A model generated the notes under the pieces. It was not told the DNA's origin. It worked only from the letters and a program-made list of their open reading frames with translations, and made no database searches. 26,731 nucleotides of DNA from DASPXY01 sp038227745 (GTDB lineage: Bacteria > Planctomycetota > Planctomycetia > Gemmatales > Gemmataceae), in NCBI GenBank assembly GCA_038227745.1, contig JBBRPS010000031.1, forward strand, positions 1 to 26,731, in the 5' to 3' direction. How positions within the stretch are numbered: the stretch's first letter is position 1; every line of letters begins with the position of its first letter. A program made the position numbers and the translations under genes. Below are positions 1 through 9,659 of the stretch, piece after piece.

Positions 1-3000
1 CTCCTCGGCTCCATGCCCGCCGACGGCCTCGACGCCTACGAGCTGGCCGTCGGCGCCAGCGCCCGCGACATGCTCGCCGAGGCCAAAAGGAAGGGCGACC
101 GCGAATTGCTCGCCGAGGTCGCCCAGCGCTACATGCACACCCGCGCCGGCGCCGAGGCCAATGACCTCCTCGCCACCACGTTCCTCGACCGCGGCCAGTT
201 CTTCACCGCCGCCCTGCGCTTCGAGCGCCTCCTGGCCCTCAAGGAGAGCCGTTACAAGCTCGGCGACCTGACCCTGTTCAAGGCCGCCCTCGCCTACCGC
301 CGGGCCGGCGACGTCGCCAACGCCGACCGTATCTGGAAGCGCCTGGCCCCGCGCCTGGCCAGCGCCGGCGGCCTGCGCGTCGGCGACGACACCATCGCCA
401 CCGCACGCCTCAAGCAGGTCCTCGACCAGATCCCGCGGCCGCCCGACTCCAACCCGCACGACTGGATCATGGTCAACGGCAACCTCACGCGCTCCGCCCA
501 GGCCAAGGGCAGCCCGCCCCTCCTCGACGAGGTGCTGTGGTCGCGCAAGACCCTCCAGGACAAGAACGACGAGAGCGGCGAGGTGGACCGCGGCCAGGAG
601 GCCCGGGCCTGGCTCGACCAGGCGCTGACGCGCTCGCGCGAGTTGGCCCTGCCGATCATGCCCGGCTTCTTCCCCATCGCGGCCGGCGGCAAGCTCATCT
701 ACCGCACTTACAAGGACATCACCGCGGTCAACCTTCAGGTGGTCCTCGAGAACGGCAAGGTCGTCGTCAAGCCGGGCGACATCGAGTGGAAGTCCACCGA
801 CCTCGACGGCAGTCCCGTCGCCACCCTGGCCGATCCGAAGACGCGCGGCACCCTCGACACCTGGCTGCGCGAGGTCTACAACCGCTCCGGCTTCCTCAAC
901 CTCTTCTACGAGAACTCGACCATCGGCGTGCTCTCGACCGATCACCGCCTGGTCTACGCCGTCGATGACCTGGCCATCCCGGCGCCGCCGACTTACCTGG
1001 CGCCGCACGTGTGGAACTCGCAGCAGGTCAGCGACGCGGCCAAGACGCTCGTCATGGCCAACAGCCTGCAGGCGTTCGAGCTGGACACCGGCAAGATCGC
1101 CTTCCGCCTCGGCGACCCGGCCAAGAACGACGAGTTCAGCAACAGCCACTTCCTCGGCGTGCCGGTGTCGATCGGCGGCAAGATCTACGTGCTCAACGAG
1201 AAGAACGACGGCCAGCTCCGCCTGTTCTGCATCGACCCGCGGCTGGAGCCGGGGCCGGACGGCAAACTCAAGTGGAACCCCGTCGTCGTCCCGCCGGTCC
1301 AGGTGCTCGGCACCGTCGCGGAGCACCACCGCGTCACCCACGACATCGCCCGCCGCGCCACCGCCGTCCACCTGGCCTACGGCGAGGGCATCCTCGTGTG
1401 CCCGACCAACGCCGGCGAGGTGCTCGGCGTCGATCTGATGTCGCGCACGCTGGCCTGGGCCTACCCCTATCGCCAGTCGCCGCCCAACCCGCAGTCGATG
1501 GTCAGCAGCAACCCGCAGTTCCAGTTCCAGCCGCCGAACCGCGTCATGGCGCTCAGCTACGCCAACTGGAAGGTGTCGCCGCCCGTCATCGCCGACGGCA
1601 AGGTCGTCTTCACCGCACCCGACTCGCTCTCCGTCCACTGCATCAACCTGCGCGACGGCAGTCCGGTGTGGGCGCCGATCCGCCAGCAGGACAACGACCT
1701 GTTCCTCGCCGGCGTCATCGACGGCAAGATCCTGATCGTCGGCAAGAACAGCTGCCGCGCCTACCGCCTCGCCGACGGCGAGTCGCTGTGGACGCTGGCC
1801 ACCGGCGACGTGCCCTCGGGCCAGGGCGTCGCCAGCAAGAACAGCTACTATCTCCCCCTGCGCAAGGGCGAGATCGCGGCCATCGACATGAACCGCGGCA
1901 CCATCGCGCACAACCGCTCTGCCAAGCCCGGCGCCGCCCCCGGCAACCTCGTCTTCTACGAGGGCGCCGTGCTGTCGCAGACCGTGGACGAGGTCGTCGC
2001 CTATCCGCAGCTCAGCGCCAAGCTGCACCTCGCCGACGTCGCGGTCAAGGCCGACCCGAACAACCTCGACAAGCTCACCTCCCGCGGCGAGCTGCTGCTG
2101 CGCGACGGCCAGGTCCAGTCCGCCGTCGAGGACCTGCGGGCCGTCTACCAGAAGGACCCCCAGGGGGCGCTGCGCGACCGCGTCCGCCAGCAGCTCTACG
2201 ACGCCTTCACCGACCTGATGCAGGCCGACTTCAAGAACGCCAGCGGCAAGTACCTCGACGAGTACCGCGCGTTGTGCAAGGTGCCCGGCGACGACGAGGC
2301 CAGCCGCAAGGAGCAGGAGGGGCGGCAGGCGAAGTTCCTGCGCATCCTCGGCCAGGGCCGCGAGTCGGAGGGCGACCTCGTGGCCGCCTTCCAGGCCTAC
2401 CGCGAGTTCGGCAGCCTGCCGCTCTTCCACGGCAACGGCGTGCCGCTGGTCGAGGACCCGTCGCAGACCGTGCCCACCCCCGTCTGGCTGCGCGGGCGCG
2501 TCATGACCATGCTGTCGAAAGCCACCGCGGAGCAGAAGCGGCCGCTTGAGGCGAAGATCGGCGAGGAATGGAAGGCGGTCGAGGGCCGCGGCGACCTTGA
2601 GGCCATCCGCAGCTTCGTCGGCATGTTCGACGTGCCCTTCCAGGTCGGCCGCGAGGCCCGGCTCCGGCTCGCCGACACGATCATCAAGAACCGCGACGTC
2701 AACTCTTACCTCGAGGCGGAGCTGAACCTGCAGCAATTGCGCGTGCCGGGCCTGCGCGATGACCCGCAGGTTGGCGGTCTGGCGCTCGACGCCCTCGCCC
2801 GGCTGGAGATCAGCCGCGGCAAGCCCGAGTCGATGAAGCAGGCCGTCGCTTATTACAAAGAGCTGAGTCGCGAGTTCCCCAAGACGGTCCTGCGCGACCG
2901 GAAGACCGGCGCCGAGCTGTTCCATGCGCTGTTCAACGACAAGCGCTTCCTCGAACACATGACGGAGGCGGCGGCGCTGTGGGGCAAGGCGGAGATCAAG

Positions 3001-4734
3001 GCCCGCGAGGTGCCGCCGGGCAACATCGCCCCCGGCCTGCAGGGCTTCCTCTTCCAGCCGCAGGGCGACGTGTCGCCGTTCATGCGCCAGCACCGTCTGG
3101 TCCTCGACCCGGTCAACTCGAGCAGCCCGCTGCTGCGCGTGCTCGACATGGCGACGAACAAGGTCCGCGGCGACCCGATCAACCTCGGCAACATCGCCAC
3201 CAACTACATGTTCTTCCGCCACCTGTACGATCAGGCCGAGCGCAACCTCGCCTACCACGCCAACGCCCGCTTCCGCTTCTACCAGGGCAAGGGCCACCTC
3301 GCCGTCTTCCAGGTCGGCACGATGGTCTATGGTCTCGACCTGGCGAGCGTCAAGCTGCTGTGGCAGCACACCCTGCTCGACGTCAACCAGGCCCAGCCCC
3401 AGGTCGGCCTGCAGGTGATGCCCGACCCGGAGGGCAACCTGTGGTTGACGATCACCGACCAGTTCGGACGGCAGACCACCAAGACGCGCGTCGGCCACGT
3501 CGGCGCCGTGCAGGCGTCCTACGTGGCGCTGACGACGCAGAAGGGCCTGGTGGTCCTCGACCCGCTCCGCGGCACGACGCTCTGGAGCAAGCCCGCCGTG
3601 CCGCCGCAGACCGAGGTCTTCGGCGACGACCAGCACATTTACCTCGTCAACACGTCGTCGGCCGGCATCACCGGCCCGACCCAGGTGCTGCGGGCCAGCG
3701 ACGGCAGCCCGGTCGAGGCGCCCCAATTCACCTACCTCTACACTCACCACCTCCGGACTCTGGGCCGCAACCTCCTCGTCGCCGACCCGGCGAACGGCAA
3801 GATGACGCTGCGGCTCCACGACGTGCTGGCCGGCAAGGACCTGTGGAAGCAGTCGTTCGAGGCCAAGTCCACCGTGCTGGACACGGAGGACCCGAACCTC
3901 GCCGGCGCGATCGAGCCGAACGGCGCCCTCACGGTGGTCGATCTGCGCAACTTCAAGGAGGTGCTGAAGGCGAACGTGATCCAGTTCCGCGTGACCCAGG
4001 AGGATGTCGCGAACTTGCGGCACCCGCTGCTGCTGGCGGACGCCGAGCGCTTCTACCTGGCGCTGAACACGCCGGTGGATCAGAGCAAGGTGGCCGGCGG
4101 CGTGCTGTCGAACAACTTCGCCAACGGCCTGCGCTGCGCCCCGGTGAACGGCTGGTTCTGCGCCTTCGACCGCAAGACGGGCGAATTCCTCTGGCACATC
4201 GAGAGCCGGACGAACAACCAGATGATCGTGCTGGAGCAGTTCCAGAGCCTGCCGGTGCTGCTGTTCAGTGTCCGCTACACCCAGGCAATGCAGGGCGGCG
4301 TCGGTGGGACGCGGCTGGTGTCGTACAGCGGCAGTGTCAACAAGGCGACCGGCAAGGTGATCTGGTGGCCGGTCGAGGCGCGGACGGGCAACGGTAACGC
4401 CCAGTTCTACGCCTTCAACATCGACGTGGCCGGCGGCACGATCAACATGATCGGCTACATCGGGACGGTGCAGCACTACGTCGATGACGGCCGCAAGCGC
4501 CCCGAGGACAACCGCAACGGCGCGCTGGTGCCGGGCGCAGGCCCCGGGCCAGCGGGCATCGGCCCCCCGGCGCTCAAGATGCCCATCGCCGTGCCCGGCC
4601 TGCCGCCGCCGAAGCTCCGCCCCAATCTGCGCCGGCTCAACGGGCTGCCGCCCCAGGGCAACCTGCGCCTGGAGGCGCCCCGCGGCATCCAGCTCCCGCC
4701 GCCGCGAGACCGTCTCCTCCCGCCGGGGAAATGA
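1..4734 (+). CDS. PQQ-like beta-propeller / TPR giant protein, 5' end cut off by the window
   Basis: The reading frame is open from base 1 (LLGS before the first Met at 13), so the gene probably starts upstream and this is its 3' part (1573 residues from Met 13). It opens with a helical TPR-like part. A first propeller of PQQ/BamB-like blades follows (about residues 220-660, with blade motifs such as VLSTDHRLVYAVDD and ADGESLWTLATGD). Next comes a TPR-like helical linker (about 675-1010, NNLDKLTSRGELLLRDGQ), then a second propeller (about 1040-1500, VYGLDLASVKLLWQH and FDRKTGEFLWHIES). It ends in a Pro-rich tail (about 1505-1573). Such proteins are usually exported scaffolds; the usual quinoprotein catalytic context is not evident, so enzyme activity is not implied. 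No signal peptide is visible because the N-terminus is missing. A strong hairpin follows the stop directly, and a secreted-toroid gene lies about 100 bases downstream. Confidence 0.85.
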   Translation, partial: LLGSMPADGLDAYELAVGASARDMLAEAKRKGDRELLAEVAQRYMHTRAGAEANDLLATTFLDRGQFFTAALRFERLLALKESRYKLGDLTLFKAALAYRRAGDVANADRIWKRLAPRLASAGGLRVGDDTIATARLKQVLDQIPRPPDSNPHDWIMVNGNLTRSAQAKGSPPLLDEVLWSRKTLQDKNDESGEVDRGQEARAWLDQALTRSRELALPIMPGFFPIAAGGKLIYRTYKDITAVNLQVVLENGKVVVKPGDIEWKSTDLDGSPVATLADPKTRGTLDTWLREVYNRSGFLNLFYENSTIGVLSTDHRLVYAVDDLAIPAPPTYLAPHVWNSQQVSDAAKTLVMANSLQAFELDTGKIAFRLGDPAKNDEFSNSHFLGVPVSIGGKIYVLNEKNDGQLRLFCIDPRLEPGPDGKLKWNPVVVPPVQVLGTVAEHHRVTHDIARRATAVHLAYGEGILVCPTNAGEVLGVDLMSRTLAWAYPYRQSPPNPQSMVSSNPQFQFQPPNRVMALSYANWKVSPPVIADGKVVFTAPDSLSVHCINLRDGSPVWAPIRQQDNDLFLAGVIDGKILIVGKNSCRAYRLADGESLWTLATGDVPSGQGVASKNSYYLPLRKGEIAAIDMNRGTIAHNRSAKPGAAPGNLVFYEGAVLSQTVDEVVAYPQLSAKLHLADVAVKADPNNLDKLTSRGELLLRDGQVQSAVEDLRAVYQKDPQGALRDRVRQQLYDAFTDLMQADFKNASGKYLDEYRALCKVPGDDEASRKEQEGRQAKFLRILGQGRESEGDLVAAFQAYREFGSLPLFHGNGVPLVEDPSQTVPTPVWLRGRVMTMLSKATAEQKRPLEAKIGEEWKAVEGRGDLEAIRSFVGMFDVPFQVGREARLRLADTIIKNRDVNSYLEAELNLQQLRVPGLRDDPQVGGLALDALARLEISRGKPESMKQAVAYYKELSREFPKTVLRDRKTGAELFHALFNDKRFLEHMTEAAALWGKAEIKAREVPPGNIAPGLQGFLFQPQGDVSPFMRQHRLVLDPVNSSSPLLRVLDMATNKVRGDPINLGNIATNYMFFRHLYDQAERNLAYHANARFRFYQGKGHLAVFQVGTMVYGLDLASVKLLWQHTLLDVNQAQPQVGLQVMPDPEGNLWLTITDQFGRQTTKTRVGHVGAVQASYVALTTQKGLVVLDPLRGTTLWSKPAVPPQTEVFGDDQHIYLVNTSSAGITGPTQVLRASDGSPVEAPQFTYLYTHHLRTLGRNLLVADPANGKMTLRLHDVLAGKDLWKQSFEAKSTVLDTEDPNLAGAIEPNGALTVVDLRNFKEVLKANVIQFRVTQEDVANLRHPLLLADAERFYLALNTPVDQSKVAGGVLSNNFANGLRCAPVNGWFCAFDRKTGEFLWHIESRTNNQMIVLEQFQSLPVLLFSVRYTQAMQGGVGGTRLVSYSGSVNKATGKVIWWPVEARTGNGNAQFYAFNIDVAGGTINMIGYIGTVQHYVDDGRKRPEDNRNGALVPGAGPGPAGIGPPALKMPIAVPGLPPPKLRPNLRRLNGLPPQGNLRLEAPRGIQLPPPRDRLLPPGK

Positions 4735-4770
4735 GCGGCGAACGGCCGGCTTACGCCGGCCGTTTGCCGC
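4735..4770 (+). terminator. Long GC-rich hairpin directly after the stop codon
   Basis: A 16-bp stem (arms 4735-4750 and 4755-4770, one G-U wobble) closes on a TTAC loop. It begins at the base after the TGA of the propeller gene. There is no U tract, so it may be a 3'-end stabiliser or processing hairpin rather than a textbook rho-independent terminator. The core GCCGGCTTACGCCGGC is itself a perfect short hairpin and looks like a dispersed repeat unit. Confidence 0.55.
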
Positions 4771-4836
4771 TCTGTGAGGAACCGTACCCTGGATCGTCTA
4801 ATCGGCAAGAGAAATCGTTTGAGGAGTACGACTCTC

Positions 4837-5964
4837 ATGAAGCGAATCGCAATCCTTGGGGCGGCCTGCGGCGCCCTCCTGCTGGCCGTCGGCGCCGGCC
4901 GGGTGCGTGCCGACGAGATCCCCGAGAAATATCGGGAGACGGTCCGCAAGGGCCTCGAATGGCTCGCCAAGCAGCAGCAGCGCGACGGCCACTTCGCCGC
5001 CAACGGCAATCAATACCCCGTCTCCATGACGGCCCTGGCCGGCATGGCCTTCCTCATGGAAGGCAGCACGATCCGCGAGGGTAAGTACGCGCAGCACATC
5101 CGCAAGACGGCCGAGTGGCTGATGGACCGCAGCATGAAGGGCAACCAGCGCGACGGGCTGATCGGCAACACCGACAACCCGACCGAGGCCGGCCGCTACA
5201 TGTACGGCCACGGCTTCGCCACACTGTTCCTGGCGTCGGTCTACGGCGACGAGGACAACGAGAAGCGGCGCGAGCGCCTCAAGGACATCCTCACCCGCGC
5301 GGTGAAGTACATCGGCAACGCCCAGTCCACGCAGGGCGGCTGGTTCTACACCTCCAAGGCGGACGGCCACGACCAGGACGAGGGCTCGGTGACGATCACC
5401 CAGGTGCAGGGCCTGCGTGCCTGCCGCAACGCCGGCATCCCGGTGCCCAAGGACATCATCAAAAAGGCCCAGGACTACCTCAAGCACTCGACGACGGACC
5501 GTGGCGGCGTTGTGTACAGCCTCGGCCGCGGCGGCTTCCGTGCCCCGGCCGGCGGGGAGCGGCCGGCCCTGACCGCGGCGGCTATCGCCTGCGGCTTCAA
5601 CGCCGGCGAGTACAAGGGCGAGCTGGTCAAGAAGTGGTTCAAGTATTGCCAGACGGCGGTGCCGCTCGGCCTGGGGGGCGTCCGCCTCGGCCACGACGAG
5701 TACACGCAGTATTACTACGCCCAGGCGGTCTACGTCCTGGGTGACAACGGCTGGGAAAAGCTGTTCGGCGCCACGCCGGAGAACGACCGCCTCACCTGGA
5801 ACAAGTACAAGGCGGCCATGTTCGACCGCATCCAGCAGATGCAGAACGCCGACGGCAGCTGGCCCAGCGGCGGCGGCTTCAGCGTCGGCCCGGTCTACTC
5901 CACGTCGGTGTACCTGAGCATATTACAGCTCGACAAAGGTGTACTCCCGATCTACCAGCGTTGA
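4837..5964 (+). CDS. Secreted squalene cyclase/prenyltransferase-type alpha-toroid protein, copy 1
   Basis: 375 residues. The start at 4837 is chosen because GAGGAG (4821-4826) lies 10 bases upstream and the protein then begins with a clean Sec signal peptide (MKRIAILG..., hydrophobic core, cleavage after VRA before DEIPEKY). The open frame extends to 4774 but that extension would bury the signal. The mature part carries helical repeats of the alpha/alpha-toroid type (KGLEWLAKQQQRDGHF near the start, QNADGSWPSGGGFSVGP near the end), as in planctomycete 'prenyltransferase/squalene oxidase repeat' proteins. The DxDD motif of true squalene-hopene cyclases is not seen, so a cyclase activity should not be assumed. 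It may bind peptides or cell-wall material (inference). A close paralog follows at 6067, giving a tandem duplication. Confidence 0.85.
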   Translation: MKRIAILGAACGALLLAVGAGRVRADEIPEKYRETVRKGLEWLAKQQQRDGHFAANGNQYPVSMTALAGMAFLMEGSTIREGKYAQHIRKTAEWLMDRSMKGNQRDGLIGNTDNPTEAGRYMYGHGFATLFLASVYGDEDNEKRRERLKDILTRAVKYIGNAQSTQGGWFYTSKADGHDQDEGSVTITQVQGLRACRNAGIPVPKDIIKKAQDYLKHSTTDRGGVVYSLGRGGFRAPAGGERPALTAAAIACGFNAGEYKGELVKKWFKYCQTAVPLGLGGVRLGHDEYTQYYYAQAVYVLGDNGWEKLFGATPENDRLTWNKYKAAMFDRIQQMQNADGSWPSGGGFSVGPVYSTSVYLSILQLDKGVLPIYQR

Positions 5965-5971
5965 CCGGTTT

Positions 5972-6026
5972 GTGGGTCAGGATTCCGATCCTGACAAGGC
6001 ATGTCAGGATCGGAGTCCTGACCCAC
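5972..6026. repeat. 24-bp near-perfect inverted repeat between the two toroid genes
   Basis: Arms 5972-5995 and 6003-6026 are complementary with a single G-U-type mismatch and a 7-base loop (AAGGCAT). The arms contain GGGTCAGGATTCCGATCCTG and its complement. It starts 8 bases after the stop of the first toroid gene. It could attenuate or process the transcript between the paralogs, or be a mobile REP/MITE-like palindrome. No U tract follows. Confidence 0.7.
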
Positions 6027-6066
6027 GGCCCGACGCACTGAACCTCTGTCGAAGGAGTTCGGCCCG

Positions 6067-7182
6067 ATGCGAGCCACGACCCTTCTCGCCGCCGTGTGCG
6101 CCCTGCTCTTCGTGGTCGCCCCTCGCGCCCGCGCCGACGAGGTTCCCGACAAGTATCGGGAGTCGATCGGCAAGGGCCTGGAGTGGCTCGCCAAACAGCA
6201 GCAGCGCGACGGCCACTTCGGCGCCAACGGCAACCAGTATACCGTCTCGATGACGGCCCTGGCCGGCATGGCCTTCCTCATGGAGGGCAGCACGATCCGC
6301 GTGGGCAAGTACGCGGAGCACATCCGCAAGGCCGTCGAGTGGCTCATGGACCGAAGCCAGAAGAACAACCAGCGCGACGGCCTGATCGGCAACCCGAACA
6401 ACCCGACCGAGGCCGCCCGCTACATGTACGGCCACGGCTTCGCCATGATGTTCCTCGCCTGCGCCTACGACGAGGTGCCCAACGCCAAGCAGCAGGAGCG
6501 CCTCAAGGACATCCTCACCCGGGCGGTCAAGTACACGATCAACGCCCAGTCGAGCCGCGGCGGCTTCTACTACACGTCGAAGGCCGAGGGCGGCGACCGC
6601 GACGAAGGCTCCGTGACCATTACCCAGGTCCAGGCGCTGCGCGCTTGCCGCAACGCCGGCCTCTCGGTGCCCAAGGCCGTCATCAAGAACGTCTACCGCT
6701 ACCTCAAGGACTGCACCAGCCCGCGCGGCCAGGTCTACTACAGCTTCCAGTCGAAGATGGAGCGGCCGGCCATCACCGCGGCGGCGGTCGCCTGCCTGTT
6801 CAACGCCGGCGAGTACAAGGACGAGCTGGGCAAGAAGTGGCTCAAGGCGTGCCAGACGGCCATCCCGATGCAGCTTGGCGCCGCCCAGCCCGGCGGCATC
6901 CGCATCGGCCACGACGAGTACACCCATTACTACTACGCCCAGTGCCTCTACGTCCTGGGCGAGGACGGCTGGGAGAAGCTGTTCGGCCGCACTCCGGAGG
7001 CCGACCGCCTGACCTGGACGAAGTACCGCGACACGGTGTTCGACCAGCTCGTGCGGGCGCAGAACGCGGACGGCAGCTGGTCCAGCGGCGGCGGCTTCAG
7101 CGTCGGCCCGGTCTATTCCACGGCCATCTACCTGACGATCATGCAACTGGACAAGGGCACGCTGCCCATTTATCAGAGGTGA
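6067..7182 (+). CDS. Secreted squalene cyclase/prenyltransferase-type alpha-toroid protein, copy 2
   Basis: 371 residues. AAGGAG (6052-6057) lies 9 bases before the ATG. A Sec signal peptide (MRATTLLAAVCALLFVVAP...) should be cut after ARA, giving mature DEVPDKY, the same cleavage geometry as copy 1. By eye roughly 70% of residues match copy 1 in line, including KGLEWLAKQQQRDGHF, NPTEAxRYMYGHGFA and the C-terminal GGFSVGPVYST and LPIYQR. The divergent part is the central region (about residues 200-260), where copy 1 has RGGFRAPAGGERPA and copy 2 has QSKMERPA. No cyclase DxDD motif is seen. Function is unknown. Position before a MoxR/Bat-type cluster suggests an envelope role (inference). Confidence 0.85.
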   Translation: MRATTLLAAVCALLFVVAPRARADEVPDKYRESIGKGLEWLAKQQQRDGHFGANGNQYTVSMTALAGMAFLMEGSTIRVGKYAEHIRKAVEWLMDRSQKNNQRDGLIGNPNNPTEAARYMYGHGFAMMFLACAYDEVPNAKQQERLKDILTRAVKYTINAQSSRGGFYYTSKAEGGDRDEGSVTITQVQALRACRNAGLSVPKAVIKNVYRYLKDCTSPRGQVYYSFQSKMERPAITAAAVACLFNAGEYKDELGKKWLKACQTAIPMQLGAAQPGGIRIGHDEYTHYYYAQCLYVLGEDGWEKLFGRTPEADRLTWTKYRDTVFDQLVRAQNADGSWSSGGGFSVGPVYSTAIYLTIMQLDKGTLPIYQR

Positions 7183-7192
7183 GGATCATGCA

Positions 7193-7234
7193 CTGCCTGG
7201 CGAGCGGCGGGGCTGGCCCCCGCCGTCCGGGCAG
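7193..7234 (+). terminator. Two-part stem-loop after the second toroid gene
   Basis: An inner 7-bp stem (GGCGGGG 7206-7212 with CCCCGCC 7218-7224) is extended by an outer stem (CTGCCTGG 7193-7200 with CCGGGCAG 7227-7234, one wobble). It lies 10 bases after the stop. There is no U tract. It plausibly marks the end of the toroid transcript, since a promoter candidate follows. Confidence 0.4.
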
Positions 7235-7252
7235 GACCGAGCACGCGGACGG

Positions 7253-7281
7253 TTGTTGCCCGACTCTCCCGCCTGTATACC
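7253..7281 (+). promoter_or_regulatory. Sigma70-like promoter candidate for the MoxR/Bat cluster
   Basis: TTGTTG (7253-7258) and TATACC (7276-7281) are 17 bases apart. The -10 matches 4 of 6 and the -35 3 of 6 consensus bases. It sits in the 202-base gap before moxR, the longest gap before the cluster, after a hairpin. The remaining leader (about 7288-7384) contains a 7-bp hairpin (7312-7331) and a T run (7342-7347). Confidence 0.35.
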
Positions 7282-7384
7282 TAAACCGAACACCCCCAAC
7301 CCCTGACCGGTCCGGCGCGCTGGGGCGCCGGCCCTGGCCGATTTTTTCCGGCTGGCTTCCCCCCCGACACGAGACGAGAACCCC

Positions 7385-8491
<1,107 letters not shown>

Positions 8492-8505
8492 CTCCCCGTC
8501 CAGCA

Positions 8506-8578
8506 CGGTTCGTGGCCGACTCGCTCCGCGAGTCGGGGGACAAACTCCCGACTCGCGGAGCGAGTCGGCCACGAACCG
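8506..8578. repeat. Perfect 32-bp inverted repeat in the moxR-DUF58 gap
   Basis: Arms 8506-8537 and 8547-8578 are perfectly complementary with a 9-base spacer. Each arm also contains its own small palindrome (GACTCGC-TCC-GCGAGTC), so both a long hairpin and paired small hairpins are possible. It fills most of the 121-base gap. Such a structure can be a mobile palindromic repeat or a transcript-processing or attenuation element. Confidence 0.8.
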
Positions 8579-8612
8579 CGGCGAAACGAGGTTTTTTCCA
8601 AAGGCAAGCACC

Positions 8613-9545
8613 GTGGCCCCCCCAAAAGAAGACGACCCCCGCCGCTTCCTCCACCCCGACACGATCGCCCGCATCGCGCGCCTCGACCTCCGCGCCCGCC
8701 AGGTCGTGGAAGGGTTCATCTCCGGCCTGCACCGCAGCCCGTTCTTCGGCCACAGCGTCGAGTTCGTGCAGCACCGCGACTACACCGCCGGCGACGACAT
8801 CCGCCACCTCGACTGGAAGGTCTGGTCCAAGACCGACAAGTATTACATCAAGCAGTTCGAGGAGGAGACGAACCTCCGCTGCACCCTGGTCGTGGACGTC
8901 AGCAATTCGATGCACTACGGCCGCGGCGCGCTGAACAAGTACAACTACGGCTGCACCATCGCCGCCTGCCTCGGCCTGATGCTCCTGAAGCAGCGGGACG
9001 CCGTCGGGCTGATCTCGTTCGACCAGGAGGTGCGGCAGGTCGTCCCGTCGCGCAGTCAGCAGACGCACATCGACGCGCTCATCAAGGCGATGGACGTCAG
9101 CCGGCCGCGCGACAAGACCGACATCGAGCGCGTGCTGCGCCGCGTCGCCGAGAGCGCCCCCGCCCGCGGCATGATTGTGATTATCTCCGACCTGCTCGTG
9201 GATCGCGACCCGCTGTTCCGCGGCCTGGAGATGCTGCGGCACAACCACCACGATGTGCTGGTTTTCCACGTGCTCGACGAGGACGAGCTGCGCTTCCCCT
9301 TCGCCGGCACCACGCGCTTCGAGGGCATGGAGGACATGATGCACCTCCTGTGCGACCCGCGGGCGCTGCGCGACGGCTACATCGAGGCGCTCGAGGAGTA
9401 CCTCGTCGAGGTGCGCCGCGGCTGCGCCCGCCAGGGCATCGACTACGCGCTCGTTCACACCGCCGAGTACGTCGATGCGGTGCTGTCGAAGTTCCTGCAC
9501 CACCGCGAGGCGGTCATCAAGTCGGCCGCCAAGGCGCACGCATAA
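8613..9545 (+). CDS. DUF58 family protein (VWA-like fold)
   Basis: 310 residues with a GTG start. The DUF58 signature DYTAGDDIRHLDW is at 56-68, followed by KQFEEE (80-85) and a MIDAS-type DVSNSM (95-100). A later ISDLLVD (181-187) fits the next metal-site loop of a VWA fold. No membrane segment is evident, so it is likely cytoplasmic. DUF58 proteins are usually encoded next to MoxR ATPases and are thought to be their direct partners; function in detail is not established. GTG at 8613 is the most 5' usable start, just after the long palindrome. The ribosome-binding site is weak (AAAGG). Confidence 0.93.
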   Translation: MAPPKEDDPRRFLHPDTIARIARLDLRARQVVEGFISGLHRSPFFGHSVEFVQHRDYTAGDDIRHLDWKVWSKTDKYYIKQFEEETNLRCTLVVDVSNSMHYGRGALNKYNYGCTIAACLGLMLLKQRDAVGLISFDQEVRQVVPSRSQQTHIDALIKAMDVSRPRDKTDIERVLRRVAESAPARGMIVIISDLLVDRDPLFRGLEMLRHNHHDVLVFHVLDEDELRFPFAGTTRFEGMEDMMHLLCDPRALRDGYIEALEEYLVEVRRGCARQGIDYALVHTAEYVDAVLSKFLHHREAVIKSAAKAHA

Positions 9546-9564
9546 CGACGCTGGTCGGCCTGGC

Positions 9565-9628
9565 GGTCTTGTAGGGTGGGCACCGCCCACCGGGCAGAAA
9601 CGGTGGGCGGTGCCCACCCTACAAGACC
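9565..9628. repeat. Perfect 28-bp inverted repeat in the DUF58-BatA gap
   Basis: Arms 9565-9592 and 9601-9628 are perfectly complementary, with an 8-base loop (GGCAGAAA). The arms contain GTAGGGTGGGCACCGCCCAC, which itself has an internal small palindrome. It occupies most of the 114-base gap and ends 31 bases before the next start. The sequence differs from the palindrome in the preceding gap, so it belongs to another family. Confidence 0.8.
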
Positions 9629-9659
9629 TGCGATCGCCCCTGGATCTGAGAGAACACCG

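Noticed and set aside
1011..2549. A 512-residue open frame overlapping the propeller gene
   Set aside because: Its Arg/Pro/Ala-rich, low-complexity translation is typical of a shifted frame in high-GC DNA; the overlapped frame has clear domain motifs.
4837..7182. Squalene-hopene cyclases for hopanoid synthesis
   Set aside because: Too short (about 370 residues), exported, and no DxDD catalytic motif.
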